Assembly (NCBI GenBank): GCA_021772465.1
Contig: JAJFLX010000017.1
Span: forward strand, 62,001-126,000
Direction of reading: 5' to 3'
Source: Chlamydiota bacterium
GTDB lineage: Bacteria > Chlamydiota > Chlamydiia > Chlamydiales > JAAKFR01
Length of the DNA: 64,000 nucleotides
Part shown: piece by piece, positions 35,834-43,591 of the stretch
How the letters are laid out: every line of letters begins with the position of its first letter
How positions within the stretch are numbered: the stretch's first letter is position 1
Notes under the pieces: generated by a model
What the model saw: only the letters and a program-made list of their open reading frames with translations
Database searches by the model: none
What the model was told of the DNA's origin: nothing
Translations under genes and position numbers: made by a program

Positions 35834-37180
35834 TTTGATGAAGGTTTTACGAGAGTCGTAGGGGCCTGTACTCACCTCAACGACAAGTCGTTTTTCCTTC
35901 ATTTTCTTTAAACGCGTAGTAGTTGTTCTTGCAGTCACATCCCAAATTTTTTGTGCTTGCTTTGCTGTGACTTCGTCATTCTTGCTTAAATATTCGATTA
36001 ATGCCTCTTCCCACTTTTCTGATATCTGCGGTGACTTGTTACCATGAAATAGTGTTACCCTAAAATAATTATCCACCTCTTCAAATAGAGGTTCTGAGAT
36101 TCCTTGATCTTGGCAAATTTCAATCATTCTTCCTAGTCCTGTTCCCCAATGCTCTATAAGATCAAGCTCTTGAAAAACGCGTCCAATTACTTTATTTCTC
36201 AATTGTGAAAAGCCTGAAAGAGCTGTTTCCATGCTCAAACCGAAAGGCAATGCGCCAGGATTGGTGATCTCCATACGATCCTCGAATATAGCTATCTGAA
36301 TTGTCGATCCTTTGACAGAATAATCCGCATGAACAAGAGCATTAATGATAGCTTCTCTCACGACTTGCGGTGGATATTGAGGCACCTCCTTTCTTCGAAC
36401 GGCCTCTATTTCATAAGCAACCATGGAATGCTTCTTGACAAATTCAAAAGCGCTATCAACAGCCAAAGGAAGAGGCCCGCAAATGTCGAGTTGGTCTATA
36501 AACTTTACCTTTGTCTTCCCTTGAAACTTCGCGCAGCGGACCATAGCATTTGGAAATATTTCCATTCTCTTTTCCTGCTTGCCAAACAATAAGATACCAC
36601 CAATCGAAGGTAATTCATGACCTTGATGATGTACAAGTAGTTCTAGCGACCTCGCATTTTGAGGGGTAAATTTTTTAGATATCTTTGAGAATAACTTTTT
36701 CCCTAAATCAAAATCCAAGTCCTCATTTGAAGTTTGATAACAGGGCAATTCATCGTAAAACTGGCGTTGCTTTGATCGAGTGATAGCTTCAATTGTCGCG
36801 CGATCCGCTGTGCGATTAGTTGAACCAAAACGGATGAAGGTGCCTCCTTCCCTCCCCTTTGCCTTCAAAAAATACGGACCTATCGAATAGGGTACATGGA
36901 TCACTAATAGATCACGCTGTCTCCATGAACTAAGCTGAAAGCTTGGAGTTATCAATGGTTCAATAGAGTCAGCTATGGCGCTTGCCAAGCGCTCCTCTTC
37001 TATTAAAATATCTTGAATGCCAACAATTTCCTTCTTTCGATCCTTCACCCCAATAACAATCGTTCCTCCCGCTGTATTAGCGAAAGCTATGACTGTCTGG
37101 ATAATCTTGGTCAATGACTTCGTGTTTTCTTTAAACTCGAGAGTTTTACCCTCGTTTTTCGTAATCAAATCTTCGATCAT
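35807..37180 (-). CDS. AlbA_2/Schlafen-type ATP-binding transcriptional regulator
   Basis: 457 residues. The N-terminal AlbA_2 domain has the family signature LEFKENTKSL with AFANTAGGTIVIGVKD. A GHKL-type ATP-binding domain follows around 265-340, with REAIINALVHADYS and EHWGTGLGRMIEI. A C-terminal winged helix (about 385-445) begins VTAKQAQKIWDVTARTTTTR. Such proteins are annotated as ATP-dependent helicase-related or DNA-binding regulators and often travel on mobile islands. Its codon use looks more AT-rich than the flanking core genes, and it is framed by CTAGAAAT repeats. The repeats at its start may be its own operator. Confidence 0.8.
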   Translation of the reverse strand: MIEDLITKNEGKTLEFKENTKSLTKIIQTVIAFANTAGGTIVIGVKDRKKEIVGIQDILIEEERLASAIADSIEPLITPSFQLSSWRQRDLLVIHVPYSIGPYFLKAKGREGGTFIRFGSTNRTADRATIEAITRSKQRQFYDELPCYQTSNEDLDFDLGKKLFSKISKKFTPQNARSLELLVHHQGHELPSIGGILLFGKQEKRMEIFPNAMVRCAKFQGKTKVKFIDQLDICGPLPLAVDSAFEFVKKHSMVAYEIEAVRRKEVPQYPPQVVREAIINALVHADYSVKGSTIQIAIFEDRMEITNPGALPFGLSMETALSGFSQLRNKVIGRVFQELDLIEHWGTGLGRMIEICQDQGISEPLFEEVDNYFRVTLFHGNKSPQISEKWEEALIEYLSKNDEVTAKQAQKIWDVTARTTTTRLKKMKEKRLVVEVSTGPYDSRKTFIKPRKQPRNA

Positions 37181-37202
37181 GAAGTTCCCTATTCTTGTGT
37201 CT

Positions 37203-37258
37203 ACCTAGAAATTAACCTAGAAATACCTAGAAGTCAAGGATTTCTAGGTTCTTTTCTA
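37203..37258. repeat. CCTAGAAAT repeats upstream of the AlbA-type gene
   Basis: Three direct ACCTAGAA units at 37203-37232 are followed by an inverted one. The last 19 bases (37240-37258, ATTTCTAGGTTCTTTTCTA) match 35813-35831 with one difference. They lie 22-78 bases ahead of the minus-strand start, so they can be both operator sites and an element boundary. The 349-base gap 37181-37529 holds these, the hairpin at 37389 and the operator at 37474; I see no gene in it. Confidence 0.75.
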
Positions 37259-37388
37259 TATATGGTTAAGTGACTAATATTTAGCTGAATACACAATTCA
37301 TTTTTGAGTTCGTTTGGGTTATCGGGTGAAAATCCAAACCAGTCAAAGTCCAGAAAAGTTTTGAATGCGTCCAGTGATGTACACATCA

Positions 37389-37429
37389 CCGGAAAAATTT
37401 TCAAATTTAATGATGTTTCCGGCTTTTTT
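37389..37429 (+). terminator. Terminator-like hairpin, copy 1 of a repeated element
   Basis: CCGGAAA ... TTTCCGG with a C and six T following. It closely resembles the hairpin at 39135-39176, including the loop (TTTTCAAATTT). No plus-strand gene ends here, so it is more likely a repeat-borne copy than a working terminator. Confidence 0.55.
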
Positions 37430-37473
37430 ATCTGAAGGACGCGAGTTTTTTAAACGGGTCATTAGGCAGAAGT

Positions 37474-37520
37474 TTTTAACAAAAACACCCACTTGATCTT
37501 TCTGGGTGATTTTGTTAAAA
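37474..37520. promoter_or_regulatory. Inverted-repeat operator of the AbiE locus
   Basis: Arms of 18 bases (37474-37491, TTTTAACAAAAACACCCA; 37503-37520 is its complement with one mismatch) are separated by 11 bases, ending ten bases before the AbiEi start. AbiEi-type antitoxins are known to repress their own promoter by binding inverted repeats in just this position. Confidence 0.75.
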
Positions 37521-37529
37521 TTTACTTCT

Positions 37530-38111
37530 ATGACCAAGCAGCTCCTGAAGCAATTAACCGATAAACCCATTTTTACCTCTAAGGAGGCCAAGAGCCTTGG
37601 AATCCATCCTGCATTGCTCTCCTATTACGTCAAAAAGGGGGTTCTCAAGCGATTAAAACGGGGGGTATACCAAAGCTCTCAAGGCTCTTCTTTGCACTTC
37701 CAGTGGGCTGATTTGATAGAAGCGGTCTATGGGGTGAATGGGGGTGTAGTTTGTTTGCTTTCAGCTCTTGCTATTTATGAGTTAACCGACGAAATTCCCC
37801 GTCAACATTGGATAGGAGTTCGGCATGGTACGGATGTTAGAGGGAGAGATGACGTTAAAGTTGTGCGCTTCCGCAACTTTGAATTAGGTAAAACTTCGGT
37901 TGAATTAGAGGGTGTGGCAGTGCCCATTTTTGAGCAGGAGCGCACAATTGTCGATGCATTCCGTCTTTTGAGTCGCGAAGTAGCTATTAAAGCTTTAAAA
38001 ACCGCTCTTACTTTGCAAGGTGCCCGCAAGCTTAACCTTATCAAATTGCAAGATTATGCAAAAAAATTAAGAGTGAATATTGACCCCTACTTAATCTCGG
38101 TGACCACATGA
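37530..38111 (+). CDS. AbiEi-family antitoxin (type IV toxin-antitoxin)
   Basis: 193 residues. The N-terminal winged helix (IFTSKEAKSLGIHPALLSYY, then KKGVLKRLKRGVYQ) is the AbiEi DNA-binding domain. The following domain (LLSALAIYELTDEIP, EQERTIVDAFR) is the antitoxin domain. Known AbiEi proteins repress their operon and counteract the AbiEii nucleotidyltransferase without binding it. An alternative GTG start lies eight codons upstream, inside the operator, so the ATG at 37530 is preferred. It overlaps the toxin gene by four bases (ATGA). Confidence 0.82.
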   Translation: MTKQLLKQLTDKPIFTSKEAKSLGIHPALLSYYVKKGVLKRLKRGVYQSSQGSSLHFQWADLIEAVYGVNGGVVCLLSALAIYELTDEIPRQHWIGVRHGTDVRGRDDVKVVRFRNFELGKTSVELEGVAVPIFEQERTIVDAFRLLSREVAIKALKTALTLQGARKLNLIKLQDYAKKLRVNIDPYLISVTT

Positions 38112-38895
38112 ATGAACAAGCATTGAAGGACCGCCTTCAAACAATTGCCAAGGAAAAAGGCATCCAATTCAACCACTGCTGGAAACAATTGCAACTTGAG
38201 CGCTTTTTAGTCCGATTAGCCCGTTCCTCATTAAGCTTGGAAGAGAAACAACTGACTTGGATTTTCTTCTAACTCATATGCAGGTCGGAGAACAAGAGAT
38301 ACAAACCGCTTTTAATGACGTTACGAAAGTATCTACCGATGATGGTTTCTCCTTTTCCTACCAGAGCCTATCGCCCTTAACACAACCTCATATGCATTAT
38401 CCTGGCTATAGAGCAACTCTACAAACACATTTTGGCAAGATGCGGGACAAAATTCATATTGATGTCGGTGTCGGAGATATTGTTACACCAAAATCTCTTG
38501 ATGTTCAGCTTTTTCAGTATCGGGGAAGAGCTCTATTTGAAAACCACCTTTCTTTACAGGTCTACCCAATTGAAACCATTATTGCAGAAAAATTGGAGAC
38601 AGTTACTTCTAAAGGCGCGGCCAATAGCCGAATGAAAGACTATCATGACCTCTATCTTCTTTCTCAAATACCAAGCCTAATAAACCTTAAAAACTTGCAG
38701 GAGAGCGTGTCGCAAACATTTCAGCATCGAGGCACGGTCCTACAGTCCGTTTGCTTTGATGAAAGTAGCCTTGGAAAATTACAGCAACTGTGGAATGCCC
38801 ATCATAATGGACTTGGTGATGTCGCGCATAGTTTAGCCATACCAAAAGAAATTAGTGTCGTCATAGCAAAAATTAATACGCTCATTTCATGGTAA
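38108..38895 (+). pseudogene. AbiEii nucleotidyltransferase toxin, broken by a deletion
   Basis: The ATG overlaps the antitoxin stop. The first 47 codons give a normal AbiEii start (MNEQALKDRLQTIAKEKG, then LERFLVRLARSS), after which the frame runs to TAA at 38270-38272. A different frame resumes at GRETTDLDFLL and continues with a normal nucleotidyltransferase C-terminal part to 38895. The segment that should lie between, carrying the FxLKGG-type nucleotide-binding motif, is missing, and the join is out of frame. The toxin should be inactive. A TTG-initiated product from 38257 would lack the active-site motif. Confidence 0.82.
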
Positions 38896-38989
38896 AATTT
38901 CAGTCAACTAGAGGATGGGATTTGACACACCGATTGTTTCTGAGATTTTAGCAAATGACAACCCGCGCCCCCTCAATCTCTCTTTCGAG

Positions 38990-39190
38990 TCATTTTTCCC
39001 TCACTGCACTGGCACCTGCTTTTTCCAGAACTAACTCCTCTAATTTTTGCGTATTTATAAGTGGCCCGAGGTCATAGATTTTCTTCATTTCCTCGACAAA
39101 TTGGTACGAGGTGAGTTCGGTAAAGAGCACATCCCCGGAAACATTTTCAAATTTGATGGTGTTTCCGGTTTTTTTTATATTTCTTTAAAG
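38990..39190 (-). pseudogene. Remnant of an unidentified minus-strand gene
   Basis: About 66 codons are open on the minus strand and read like a real C-terminus: KKTGNTIKFENVSGDVLF, then YQFVEEMKKIYDLGPLIN and KLEELVLEKAGASAVREK, then stop. The first part (KxGNxIKFENxSGDV) also appears at 37370-37430 on the minus strand before diverging. No start is present. This and the hairpin below are what fill the 358-base gap 38896-39253. Family not recognised. Confidence 0.35.
39135..39176 (+). terminator. Rho-independent terminator after the AbiE locus (copy 2 of the hairpin)
   Basis: Stem CCGGAAACA / TGTTTCCGG (9 of 9) followed by eight T. It lies downstream of the broken toxin and can end that transcript. 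The same element, slightly diverged, lies ahead of the locus at 37389. Confidence 0.7.
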
Positions 39191-39253
39191 TTTTAGCTTT
39201 TCTTATATTCATCGCATGCGGTCAGTTTTACATTTGAAAAATTAGGTATAAAT

Positions 39254-39607
39254 ATGAAGACTCGGATGAAGTATATTTTATCTTTAGCTTTGACATTGTG
39301 TTGTTTAGGAACACTTCAAGCTTCTTCACAGGAAAGCTGCTCGGTAAATTCATCAATCGAAAGACAGCGCATTGATCAAGTAATCACCAATGAGCAAGGC
39401 GTATTTCTGTTGATTAATGGTTGTTGGCTTGGCACACAGGGAATGCAAGCAACTCCTGAAGGTGTTTGAGTACTCGAAAATGGGGAATGGCTACCTTTAC
39501 AAGAAGCTGTGAGGTGCGACAGTTATTATGTTTGGAAATGTAGAAATTGCGGTTATTATAACCCACAGGGCATAATAAAATGTTTGAGGTGCGACAGCCC
39601 TAGTTAG
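39254..39607 (+). pseudogene. Small exported cysteine-rich protein with a zinc finger, interrupted by TGA (module copy 1)
   Basis: A signal peptide (MKYILSLALTLCCLGTLQAS) is followed by a region like the other two copies (EQGVFLLINGCWLGTQG against HEGIYLIIQGKPVLVSQ). An in-frame TGA at 39467-39469 interrupts it. The same frame stays open for 45 more codons and ends in VWKCRNCGYYNPQGIIKCLRC, exactly the W-x-C-x2-C-x3-N-x6-C-x2-C spacing of RanBP2-type zinc fingers. The open, well-formed zinc finger past the stop points to a single recent nonsense change. TAG ends it two bases before the ATG of the partner gene, the same spacing as in copy 3. Confidence 0.7.
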
Positions 39608-39609
39608 TA

Positions 39610-40411
39610 ATGAAAAAAAATATTATTTTTTTTGTTTCGTTATTTAGTCTGATTAGTTCCCTTTTCGGTGCATCCTCTATAGAAGAGGGTCTTAAGCATG
39701 TATCTTGTCATGATAAGATTTGCATGAGGAAATTTTTTTGATTATGCCATTAAGTTGGATAATGCAGCTCATGTTTTATGTTTTGATTACAAACCCGTAT
39801 GTTTTACTGGTGTTATAGTTAAATGCGAGCATCGTATTGTTAAAGAACTTCCTTGTTATAAAGAATGGGTAGCATTCAAAAGAAACGAACATCTATTCCC
39901 ACATCCAAATTTTATTTTTTGCGAAGAGTTGCATAATCAGGATGAAGTTGAAATATTAGATATATATATTGTAAACAAATCAGCTCTTTATAAATGTTTA
40001 TTAGTACATTCTCACCTTTTTAAAAATGCACTTGGAGAAGTCTTTTCACCAGATTGGTTTATCGAAAAGCTTGAAAAAGGGCACGGCCTAACTGCTCTTA
40101 TCAACCACAGTGATTTTTTATTAGGGATATTATTGGGCTATGGAGAGGAATCGGCAAAAGCTTATCAGGATGCGAGACGTGCAGATGGTTCGATTCCAGA
40201 ATGGACAGAAACTTATGCTGGAGTTGATGCTCCTCAACCACAAGGCTGCAAAATTTACCCTATTACATTCATGGGCAATCCAAAATCTCTTAAAACTCAA
40301 AAACTTCTTTCTACGTATGGGAACGAGCTCCAAAAAATTTGGGATGATTATCAGAAAAAGGACGACTCTCTAATATTTTTCTTGGAACACCTATGTCGAG
40401 AAAGAAGCTAG
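39610..40411 (+). pseudogene. Exported module partner protein, frameshifted in a T7 tract (module copy 1)
   Basis: Begins with a signal peptide (MKKNIIFFVSLFSLISSLFG) and reads to MRKFF, where a run of seven T (39733-39739) brings a TGA. With six T the frame would continue as FFDYAIKLDNAAHVLCFDYKPV and on to 40411. That matches the N-terminal domain of the partners in copies 2 and 3 (FFKLM...YGYVLEGSKPI and FFQIL...VGYVLLGKKPV; LLGYG...SAK against VLGYG...NSL). It ends without the FKBP-like domain present in copy 2. Damaged gene, or a phase-variable one if the tract length changes; a sequencing error in the homopolymer is a third option. Confidence 0.7.
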
Positions 40412-41457
40412 GGGGCGGACCTTTTCCTCCATTTCGCTCCACGCCCTTTACCTCTCGGCTCTAGCACGCCCTCATCTCTCATTTGTCTGAGCACTAACCG
40501 TATCGTGTCTCTGCTCACAGAGGGGCAACTCCTCTCGATATCGGAAATAGCAAAGGGGCCTATTCGAGCCTCAATAGTATCGCGTATGTGCTCAGCTTTG
40601 CTCCCTTGCGTTTTGAGGTGGCCCACTCTTTGCTCAAACTCTTTGTAGGCGCGTAGCAACACCCCCCAGAAGTAGGTGAGCCAAGGCATGACGTCATGCT
40701 TTGCATGGTGCCACCCTTGAGAGCTCTTCTCTAGAGTCTCATAGTAGCTCTCCTTCGATTCTTCAAAGATTCGCTCCAAACTGATATACAAGCCCACCTG
40801 ATAATCAAAATGATAGAGCAAAAGAAGTGTGAGAAGCCGCGCTGTTCTGCCGTTGCCATCACGAAAAGGGTGGATGCAAAGAAAATCCAAGATAATGAGC
40901 GGAATCACAAGTAAAGGCTCCTCTTTCCACTCATTCATGCATAGGCTGTGCTGTGCAATCAGTTGCTCCATCGCGTGAGGCGTATCAAATGCAGGTGGGG
41001 GGACAAACCGGATGCGCCTTCTTCCACAGGGATGAATCTCAGTGATTTCATTGTCGATCGTTTTCCACGCTCCCCCTTGATTTGGGAGGTAGCGGTAGAG
41101 CCAAGAGTGGATCTGGAGGATGGAATTAATAGAAAATGGAATCTCTTGAGCTGACTGGTGGATCAGATTGAGAGCATCACGATACCCGGCAATCTCTTGC
41201 TCGGATCGATCCTCAGGTTGGGTTTTTTTGATGATAAGGTCGGCAATTCGCCCCTCTGGCGCTGTGATCCCCTCCAATCGGTTGGAAGAGACATTGGATT
41301 CAATAATCGCGACTTGCTGCAACCCCCTTAGAATTTCTGGCGATTGCTTAAAGTAGAGAGCCTGTTTGCCCTGGTACTTACCAATCGTTCGTAGGGTACT
41401 GAGCTCCTCAGTGGTAAACGCGAGTTGGCTTAAAAAATGTTGCTTAAGTGAATGCAT
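40408..41457 (-). CDS. Fic-domain AMP-transferase, class II, with winged helix
   Basis: 349 residues. The Fic motif HPFRDGNGRTAR (196-207) is complete, so it should transfer AMP (or a related group) to a hydroxyl of a target protein. An inhibitory motif SNRLEG (58-63, [ST]xxxE[GN]) lies N-terminal, which makes it a self-inhibited class II Fic of the common Fic/DUF4172-like build. A C-terminal winged helix (about 300-345) suggests DNA binding. A strong inverted repeat just upstream of the start may be its operator. It converges with the module partner gene, overlapping by four bases. Such Fic proteins usually act on the cell's own proteins; an effector role is possible but has no direct support. 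Confidence 0.88.
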   Translation of the reverse strand: MHSLKQHFLSQLAFTTEELSTLRTIGKYQGKQALYFKQSPEILRGLQQVAIIESNVSSNRLEGITAPEGRIADLIIKKTQPEDRSEQEIAGYRDALNLIHQSAQEIPFSINSILQIHSWLYRYLPNQGGAWKTIDNEITEIHPCGRRRIRFVPPPAFDTPHAMEQLIAQHSLCMNEWKEEPLLVIPLIILDFLCIHPFRDGNGRTARLLTLLLLYHFDYQVGLYISLERIFEESKESYYETLEKSSQGWHHAKHDVMPWLTYFWGVLLRAYKEFEQRVGHLKTQGSKAEHIRDTIEARIGPFAISDIERSCPSVSRDTIRLVLRQMRDEGVLEPRGKGRGAKWRKRSAP

Positions 41458-41464
41458 AGGTTTT

Positions 41465-41519
41465 AAATGGGGTAAAAAACATAAAAATTTACCCCATTTT
41501 ATCTCGATTTACCCTATTT
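41465..41519. promoter_or_regulatory. Inverted-repeat operator upstream of fic
   Basis: Perfect 12-base arms AAATGGGGTAAA (41465-41476) and TTTACCCCATTT (41488-41499), plus a third half-site TTTACCCTATTT (41508-41519) with one mismatch. The block starts eight bases upstream of the fic start codon. Fits binding by a winged-helix dimer, perhaps Fic itself. Confidence 0.65.
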
Positions 41520-41543
41520 AGACAAGCAAAATCTTTAAAAATC

Positions 41544-42851
41544 CTAAACTTTTTTATCGAAGCGGTAGCGAGCCTCAATCCAGCACCGTCCTCCTCCGCA
41601 AGGGTCTTTCGAAGAGTAGGTACCCACAACTTCTATGACTCCATCAATGACGCATTGCTGTACGGCATCTCGGATAAATGAGGCATTGAAGTCATCTACC
41701 CACAAAATGGTATCGGGGTGAGCGAGTTTTCGGCAGTTGATGATATCATTGAGACAGTAGTGATAGTTGTGGTAGCCGTCGACGTAGATTAGGTCGTACT
41801 TCTCTTGATTTTTTGACGCATATTCAGGAACCGTTGCCAAAGAGTCTCCTTCGACAAAGGTAAACTGGTTTTTATGAAATCGGGAGAAATATTCCGCAGC
41901 ATACTGAGTATAGCTGTGGCGATTGATATCGAATGAGAGGGCTTTTTCCAGCTTCTCGCAGTTGTTGAAAAAATGGGCCATAGAGTGTCCCCCATTCAGT
42001 CCGATCTCTGCCAGAGAGCGGATTGTGGGGAGCTCCTTGAGGCGCGTTTCAAACTGCTTTTTTTGCGCTTCGGTCATATACCCTTCGTTATTGGAAGAGT
42101 GGAGAGGTATTAGAGAGAGGTTGTAAATTTCTAGGTAGGAATCGATGGTGATGAAATCGGTGCTATCCACGGCTCGGCTTGCATAGGTTTGGAAGAGCTT
42201 TTTAAGCCTTTGCTTGTCACGCACACCAGGGAAGTGGACGATAAAATCTCCGGGCTGGAAGGTGACATTTGAGATCACACCGTGATTCTCTGGAGCATAA
42301 GAGTTGAAAAGGCGTTGCGGTACCACCTTGGTTCTCGCTCGGAAGTCGGAGTCTAGCTCAAGCTCAGCAATGACCCCCTGTTGTTCCCAGTAGATGTGGT
42401 GAATGCACTCTTCATGAGCATAGGCTCGCTTGAAAAAGTCGCGCACACGGTCGCAGTTGCGAATAAAAAACTGACCTGTGTTGAGGCCGTTCATATCTTG
42501 GGTGAGGATAAAGTCATAATCGGGATCGATAAAATCTTCTAAGGGGATGGCGAAGTTGGTGACGATAGAATCGGCATCCGTCCAAAAGAGCCACTCGTGA
42601 GAGCTGTTTTCCATGACGCTTAGAAGCAAGAGGAGCTTACTCCAAGGGATGGGTCGGCTGCTATCGAGGGATTTTTCGCCGCAGATAAACTCGTAGCCGT
42701 ATTTTTTGCAGTAGGCTCGTTTATTGTCGATGCCCAGTTGTACGGTCTCTTTAAATTCTTCTCCAACCGCAAGAGTCACAACACCTATGTCTATAGCTTG
42801 CAAAGAGATGGATGAAATAAAACAGAGTAAGTAAAAAAGGGCAGTGCGCAT
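41544..42851 (-). CDS. Exported GT34-like glycosyltransferase fused to a SAM methyltransferase
   Basis: 435 residues with a signal peptide (MRTALFYLLCFISSISLQA). The N-terminal half resembles the GMA12/MNN10 (GT34) galactosyltransferase family: a DxD motif in FWTDADSIVTN, then LNTGQFFIRN, IYWEQQGVI and IVHFPGVRDK, which normally bind the sugar nucleotide and close the fold. From about 285 a class I methyltransferase domain follows, with LAEIGLNGGHSMAHFF and YDLIYVDGYHNYHYC. GT34 enzymes are mostly fungal and plant Golgi enzymes, and the fusion plus export signal is unusual. It could modify envelope or host glycans. An activity outside the cytoplasm would need sugar nucleotide and SAM there, for example in host compartments. 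Confidence 0.7.
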   Translation of the reverse strand: MRTALFYLLCFISSISLQAIDIGVVTLAVGEEFKETVQLGIDNKRAYCKKYGYEFICGEKSLDSSRPIPWSKLLLLLSVMENSSHEWLFWTDADSIVTNFAIPLEDFIDPDYDFILTQDMNGLNTGQFFIRNCDRVRDFFKRAYAHEECIHHIYWEQQGVIAELELDSDFRARTKVVPQRLFNSYAPENHGVISNVTFQPGDFIVHFPGVRDKQRLKKLFQTYASRAVDSTDFITIDSYLEIYNLSLIPLHSSNNEGYMTEAQKKQFETRLKELPTIRSLAEIGLNGGHSMAHFFNNCEKLEKALSFDINRHSYTQYAAEYFSRFHKNQFTFVEGDSLATVPEYASKNQEKYDLIYVDGYHNYHYCLNDIINCRKLAHPDTILWVDDFNASFIRDAVQQCVIDGVIEVVGTYSSKDPCGGGRCWIEARYRFDKKV

Positions 42852-42952
42852 AGGTTCGCCTCGTATTCAGTTAAAGGATTTCAATACTACGCGATGCTAT
42901 CCAAAAAAACCTACTATTTTGTATAGTCCTTCTCTACAAACCGTGAGGCATT

Positions 42953-43591
42953 ATGACTGAAAAAACTAGAGCTGAAGTGCGCGAGAAATTTGCCGGTAAG
43001 GAGTATCCGATCCATGTCATTGGTCGACACCTTGAGGTGACTGATGCGATGAAATCGTATGCGGTCGATAAGCTTTCAAAAGTCGACCGTTTTGGAGGGA
43101 ATGTGATTGATGCTACCATCACGATGGACATCCAGAAATTGGTCCACACAGTGGATTTCATTATCGATGTGAATCGCACGATTATCAAAGTGACGGGTCG
43201 AAGTGAGAACATGTATGCCTCTATTGACCAGGCGATAGACCGTCTCCAAGCCAAACTCCGTCGCTACCTAAGCCGCCTGCACGAGCACCACACCAAAAAA
43301 CTCTCTGAAGTGGATGTGAATGTAAATGTAATCGAGAGGGTTTCTCTTATTGATGAGGTAAATGACCAAATCGAGGAAGAGAATTTAAAATCGCTTGAGA
43401 AGAGTTTCCAGCCACACCAAGTAGTAAATCGGGAAAAAACTCAGGTGAAGATGCTCACGCAAGAGGAGGCTATCATGAAAATGGAGCTCAGCGAAGCCCC
43501 CTTCCTTCTCTATCGAGGTCAAGAAGATCAGAGGCTCAAAGTGATCTACAGACGTGAAGATGAGAACTATGGCATTATCGAAGCCGACTGA
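42953..43591 (+). CDS. hpf: Ribosome hibernation promoting factor, long form
   Basis: 212 residues. The N-terminal S30AE domain (IHVIGRHLEVTDAMKSYA, then MYASIDQAIDRLQAKLRRYL) binds the decoding centre and stops translation. The C-terminal domain (about 150-205, with LLYRGQEDQRLKVIYRR) pairs two ribosomes into 100S dimers in long-form HPF. It preserves ribosomes in dormant cells, which suits the chlamydial elementary body. GAGG ahead of the ATG supports the start. The next gene begins inside its last codons. Confidence 0.92.
   Translation: MTEKTRAEVREKFAGKEYPIHVIGRHLEVTDAMKSYAVDKLSKVDRFGGNVIDATITMDIQKLVHTVDFIIDVNRTIIKVTGRSENMYASIDQAIDRLQAKLRRYLSRLHEHHTKKLSEVDVNVNVIERVSLIDEVNDQIEEENLKSLEKSFQPHQVVNREKTQVKMLTQEEAIMKMELSEAPFLLYRGQEDQRLKVIYRREDENYGIIEAD

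Noticed and set aside
37343..37591. Minus-strand 82-codon frame over the AbiE operator
   Set aside because: Overlaps the operator and antitoxin start; only its last third resembles the remnant at 38990-39190, so it is treated as repeat-borne rather than a gene.
39467..39469. TGA as a selenocysteine or recoded codon
   Set aside because: No SECIS-like stem is evident after it, other copies have ordinary codons there, and the partner gene is also damaged; a nonsense change is simpler.
35737..42851. Prophage or IS element
   Set aside because: I found no integrase, transposase or phage structural gene in the window; only repeats and a tRNA suggest mobility.
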